A stretch of DNA of 17,764 nucleotides from Bacteroidota bacterium. Its GTDB lineage: Bacteria; Bacteroidota; Bacteroidia; Bacteroidales; UBA4417. Below the pieces are notes generated by a model. The model was not told the DNA's origin, did no database searches, and worked only from the letters and a program-made list of their open reading frames with translations. A program made the translations under genes and the position numbers. The stretch spans positions 1 to 17,764 of the forward strand of contig JAIFMH010000289.1 in NCBI GenBank assembly GCA_020048595.1, given 5' to 3'. Positions 14,607 to 17,764 of this stretch are shown piece by piece (positions within the stretch are counted from its first letter, which is position 1; each line of letters starts with the position of its first letter).

Positions 14607-14812
14607 GCCTGAATCCATATTTATTCAATACATGTTTAACAGGATAACAAATCAGATGAGAATGTCTGTTTAAGATAATTAATTAGGTTAAGATAAGATG
14701 ACCGGATGAAAATCAGACCCCTAAAGTAATTAAAGTACAAATTCAAAAACCTTCTCATCGATAATTTGTTTAATTTCGGTTTTCAATTCCGATTTTCTTT
14801 TAAATACAAATA

Positions 14813-16096
14813 ATGCAACTTAACATCCCCGAAACCGGGCAAAAACGAATTCTTATTGCGGGAGGCGGATTTGCAGGACTCAAATTAGCAACCAAACTTT
14901 CCGGAAGCAATTTTCAGGTAGTTCTTATCGACAAGAACAATTTTCACCAGTTTCAACCATTATTTTACCAGGTCGCCACCGCCGGTCTGGAGCCCAGCGC
15001 TATTTCATTTCCCCTGCGAAAAATTTTTCAAAACTCGAAGAATGTCTTTATCCGTGTAGCCGAGATCACCAGTATAAGCACCGAAAACAAAGAAGTATTC
15101 ACTACCCTGGGAGCTATCAGTTACGACATTCTTGTGTTGGCAATGGGAGTGGATACAAACTTCTTTGGAATGAAACATATTGCCCAGAATGCCATTCCAA
15201 TGAAATCAGTGGCTGAAGCATTGAGCCTGAGAAATAAGTTGTTACAGAATTTTGAAGATGCACTCCTTGAAACAGATGCAGAAAAGCAGAAGTCGTTGCT
15301 GAACATTGTAATTGTTGGTGGTGGCCCAACAGGAGTTGAAGTATCAGGCACACTTGCCGAAATGCGGAAATTTATCCTCCCGAAAGACTATCCTGAACTT
15401 GATTTCAGCAAAATGAATATCTATCTGCTTGAAGCCGGGAGCAGAATTCTGGCAGGAATGAATGAAAAATCAGCGAATCATGCTGAACGTTATTTACAGA
15501 AACTGGGTGTTAATGTTTTGTGTGATGCGCAGGTGAGTAATTATGACGGAGAAAAGGTTAGCATTCACAATAACATACAGATTCCTGCAAAAACACTGGT
15601 TTGGGCAGCTGGTGTTTCCGGGAAAGCAACCGATGGACTTAATCCGGAAATATACACCCGGGGAAACCGCATTAAAGTAAATAACTTTAATCTGGTTGAA
15701 GGTTTTGAGGATGTTTATGCCATTGGTGATAATGCGTACATGACTGAAGGTGAATACCCTAACGGTCATCCGCAAATGGCTCAGCCTGCTATTCAACAAG
15801 CCAAACTACTTGCGCTAAACCTCAAACGGCAGTCGAGAAACGAACCGATGAAATCCTATCATTATTTTAACAAAGGATCAATGGCAACCATAGGGCGAAA
15901 CCTTGCAGTTGTTGAGTTACCTTTTGTTCGCTTTTATGGTTTCTTCGCATGGCTTACATGGATGTTCGTACACCTTATGGCTATTGTAGGGGTTAAAAAC
16001 AGGCTTTTGGTTTTTATAAACTGGTTCTGGAATTATGTAACGTATGACCAGTCGCTGAGGTTGATTATTAAACCGTCGGTGAGGAAGGATGCTTAG
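14813..16096 (+). CDS. ndh: Type II NADH dehydrogenase (NDH-2), NADH:quinone oxidoreductase
   Basis: Oxidises NADH and passes electrons to membrane quinone without proton pumping. 427 residues, normal for the family. Residues 12-27 (RILIAGGGFAGLKLAT) form the FAD-binding Rossmann motif, 164-182 (NIVIVGGGPTGVEVSGTLA) the NADH-binding one, DVYAIGDNAYM at 300-310 the second FAD motif, and AQPAIQQA at 323-330 the quinone-site signature. The C-terminal part (~370-415) is hydrophobic and aromatic (FYGFFAWLTWMFVHLMAIVG) and should anchor the enzyme at the inner membrane. The gene stands alone: a terminator and ~200 bases lie upstream, and ~200 bases of gene-free DNA follow. I see no convincing promoter box. 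Relatives of unknown substrate in the same superfamily are possible, but the motif set fits NDH-2 well. Confidence 0.93.
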   Translation: MQLNIPETGQKRILIAGGGFAGLKLATKLSGSNFQVVLIDKNNFHQFQPLFYQVATAGLEPSAISFPLRKIFQNSKNVFIRVAEITSISTENKEVFTTLGAISYDILVLAMGVDTNFFGMKHIAQNAIPMKSVAEALSLRNKLLQNFEDALLETDAEKQKSLLNIVIVGGGPTGVEVSGTLAEMRKFILPKDYPELDFSKMNIYLLEAGSRILAGMNEKSANHAERYLQKLGVNVLCDAQVSNYDGEKVSIHNNIQIPAKTLVWAAGVSGKATDGLNPEIYTRGNRIKVNNFNLVEGFEDVYAIGDNAYMTEGEYPNGHPQMAQPAIQQAKLLALNLKRQSRNEPMKSYHYFNKGSMATIGRNLAVVELPFVRFYGFFAWLTWMFVHLMAIVGVKNRLLVFINWFWNYVTYDQSLRLIIKPSVRKDA

Positions 16097-16304
16097 TGGT
16101 TCACTTCGGCAAGTTGGTTTTAAGAAAATAGAAAATAGGGAAATGGTTTATAGTTCACTTTGACTACACTTAGAATAAATAGTTAATGGTTAAAGGTTCT
16201 CGTAATCAATATTTAGAATAAAATGGTAAACAGGGAATTGTAATTCAGGAACGGAAACGGATCAATTAAAACTGATAAACCGAAAAATAAAAGATATTTA
16301 AATT
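16097..16304. other. Gene-free AT-rich spacer with two decayed repeat-like fragments
   Basis: 208 bases between ndh and the DUF1289 gene. GTGGTTCACTTCGGCAAG (from 16096) and TAGTTCACTTTGACTACACT (from 16151) look like worn relatives of one intergenic element sharing TTCACTT(C/T)G; TTAGAATAAA also recurs, near 16170 and near 16213. I see no gene, no clear hairpin terminator and no promoter. Confidence 0.35.
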
Positions 16305-16511
16305 TTAGCTATCGAAAATGTCAGGGAGTTGCATGCGAAGGGTGGTCATTTTTAATATCTCACCACGCTGGTAATTACTATATACACTCCAATTTGCTAT
16401 TTCATCCAATTTACGAAAACAACCCACACATTTCCCTTTATGATCAAGTGTACACACTCCCCTGCATGGAGATTTTACATCATTGTTGGTTTCTTCGTGT
16501 TTGTGTAACAT
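16305..16511 (-). CDS. Small DUF1289 four-cysteine protein
   Basis: 68 residues. The segment SPCRGVCTLDHKGKCVGCFRKLDEIANW matches DUF1289, a family of small proteins with the pattern C-x3-C-x7-C-x2-C (Cys16, Cys20, Cys28, Cys31) followed by an R(K/T)LDEIxxW motif. The four cysteines suggest a zinc or iron-sulfur site, but the function of the family is not established to my knowledge. The start ATG (16509-16511) places the motif at the usual distance from the N terminus. It is divergent from the ComM-type gene (157 bases between starts) and convergent with ndh. Confidence 0.88.
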   Translation of the reverse strand: MLHKHEETNNDVKSPCRGVCTLDHKGKCVGCFRKLDEIANWSVYSNYQRGEILKMTTLRMQLPDIFDS

Positions 16512-16668
16512 ATTGATTTAAATATAAAGTAGAACGATTTATTTTTAGAAAAGTTCACAAAGAAACATCAATTAAACCAAAGTGTTCATATTTCAAAGGA
16601 ATTCATTTCTCAGATTCTCAATATCTCTAAATTTAATGTACTTTTAACCTGCTATTAAACTACTTTTT

Positions 16669-17764
16669 ATGCTGGTTAAAACATTCGGATGTGCTATTCA
16701 GGGTATCACGGCTACTGTTATTACTATAGAAGTTAATGTTGATCAGGGAATTCAGTTCTCCATGGTTGGATTGCCTGATAATGCAGTTAAGGAAAGTCAT
16801 CAGCGGATTGAAGCTGCTTTACGTAATATAGGATATAAATTCCCAAGGCAAAAAATAATTATCAATATGGCTCCGGCTGATATCCGGAAAGAAGGTTCAT
16901 CGTATGATCTTCCGATAGCCATTGGATTGCTGGCTGCTTCGGAGCAACTGGTTACCGATGTACTAGATAAATATATTATTATGGGTGAACTTTCGCTAGA
17001 TGGAAGCCTTCAACCCATAAAAGGAGCTTTACCCATTGCTATTGAAGCCCGCGACAACGGCTATAAAGGCTTTATACTTCCAGCAGTTAATGCCCGCGAA
17101 GCTGCCATAGTAAACGATCTAGAAGTTTATGGCGTAGAAACGCTCGGCGAGGTTATTCAGTTCCTCGAGGGCAGCCTGCAACTTGAACCTATAGTAATAA
17201 ATACGCGTGATGAATTCTATTCGCATCTTGATAATTACGAATTTGATTTCAGCGATGTAAAAGGACAGGAGAATATAAAAAGATCGTTGGAGATTGCGGC
17301 TGCAGGCGGACATAACGTAATTTTGATTGGGCCTCCTGGTGCCGGAAAAACAATGCTGGCCAAGCGCCTTCCATCTATTTTACCTCCGCTTAACCTTCGC
17401 GAAGCACTCGAAACCACCAAAATTCATTCCGTTGCCGGAAAGATGGAACGTGAGGCTTCGCTCATCAGCATCAGGCCTTTCAGATCACCACATCACACCA
17501 TTAGTGATGTCGCTTTGGTTGGTGGTGGTGGTAATCCACAGCCCGGGGAAATATCATTAGCCAATAACGGCGTTTTGTTCCTCGACGAATTACCTGAATT
17601 TAAACGTACTGTACTGGAAGTTCTCCGTCAGCCGCTGGAAGATAGAGTTATTACCATTTCGAGGGCTAAATTTTCGGTTACGTACCCCGCGTCATTTATG
17701 TTGATAGCGGCCATGAATCCCTGTCCATGCGGGTATTACAACCATCCGGAAAAAGATTGTGTTT
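16669..17764 (+). CDS. ComM/YifB-type Mg-chelatase-like AAA+ ATPase (cut by right edge)
   Basis: 365 complete codons are visible and the frame is still open at the window end; family members have about 510 residues. The N-terminal ~170 residues (VNVDQGIQFSMVGLPDNAVK, NMAPADIRKEGSSYDLPIAI, MGELSLDGSLQPIKGALPIA) form the Lon-S16-like domain typical of YifB. The AAA+ part has Walker A GPPGAGKT at 221-228, RPFRSPHHTISD before ~280 and Walker B VLFLDE at 302-307, then MNPCPCGYY, the start of the cysteine-bearing segment. In naturally transformable bacteria ComM is a DNA branch-migration helicase for integrating taken-up DNA; the gene is also common in bacteria not known to be competent. Start at 16669 gives the typical MLVKTFGCAIQGI. 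No com gene is next to it here. Confidence 0.95.
   Translation, partial: MLVKTFGCAIQGITATVITIEVNVDQGIQFSMVGLPDNAVKESHQRIEAALRNIGYKFPRQKIIINMAPADIRKEGSSYDLPIAIGLLAASEQLVTDVLDKYIIMGELSLDGSLQPIKGALPIAIEARDNGYKGFILPAVNAREAAIVNDLEVYGVETLGEVIQFLEGSLQLEPIVINTRDEFYSHLDNYEFDFSDVKGQENIKRSLEIAAAGGHNVILIGPPGAGKTMLAKRLPSILPPLNLREALETTKIHSVAGKMEREASLISIRPFRSPHHTISDVALVGGGGNPQPGEISLANNGVLFLDELPEFKRTVLEVLRQPLEDRVITISRAKFSVTYPASFMLIAAMNPCPCGYYNHPEKDCV

Noticed and set aside
15117..15353. Two overlapping minus-strand open frames inside ndh
   Set aside because: Both are shadows over the conserved NADH-binding region of NDH-2, with no features of their own.

Overview
The window is a stretch of ordinary chromosome from a member of the Bacteroidota, most likely of the Bacteroidales type. 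The indicators are the long type III glutamine synthetase, an archaeal/eukaryotic-type prolyl-tRNA synthetase, an HU-like/SPOR fusion protein, DUF3857 secreted proteins in tandem, a FadL/OmpP1-type outer membrane protein, AT-rich intergenic DNA and the near absence of Shine-Dalgarno sites. No rRNA or tRNA gene is present, so the placement rests on protein families only. I see no transposon, phage, CRISPR array or recognisable defence system.

Left part (1-4195): two adjacent plus-strand genes for exported DUF3857-type proteins (the first cut by the window edge) converge with a minus-strand pair encoding an Mrp/ApbC-type iron-sulfur carrier ATPase and a small NifU C-terminal-domain protein. A long hairpin with a T run lies between the two pairs. 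Next on the minus strand (4196-6385) comes glutamine synthetase III as a stand-alone unit, with its own terminator at the 3' side and a 347-base AT-rich upstream region that carries iterated ACCC-type motifs.

Middle (6733-11264): five same-strand genes read from right to left: proS, kdsB, an HU-like/SPOR inner-membrane protein, trmB and an alkyltransferase-like (ATL) DNA-damage protein. The spacing is short (14-71 bases), so a common transcript is plausible. The mix is translation (ProRS, tRNA m7G46), LPS precursor synthesis (CMP-KDO), envelope/peptidoglycan binding and alkylation-damage sensing.

Right part (11390-17764): divergent from proS is a plus-strand lipoprotein gene with a very strong Shine-Dalgarno site and extreme low complexity (Tyr/Gly/Trp block, seven GTTTQRP-type heptads, Ser/Pro/Arg tail). 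It is followed by a FadL/OmpP1-like beta-barrel gene with an intrinsic terminator, a type II NADH dehydrogenase, a small DUF1289 four-cysteine protein on the minus strand, and the first 365 codons of a ComM/YifB-type AAA+ ATPase that runs off the right edge.

The most interesting points are changes at expected active-site positions (DUF3857 protein without Cys/His, Mrp without its CxxC, ATL with Ala for Cys, KdsB with Ser for an acidic residue), the low-complexity lipoprotein with its atypical ribosome binding site, and the motif-rich region upstream of glutamine synthetase. I did not find a clearly new multi-gene system.
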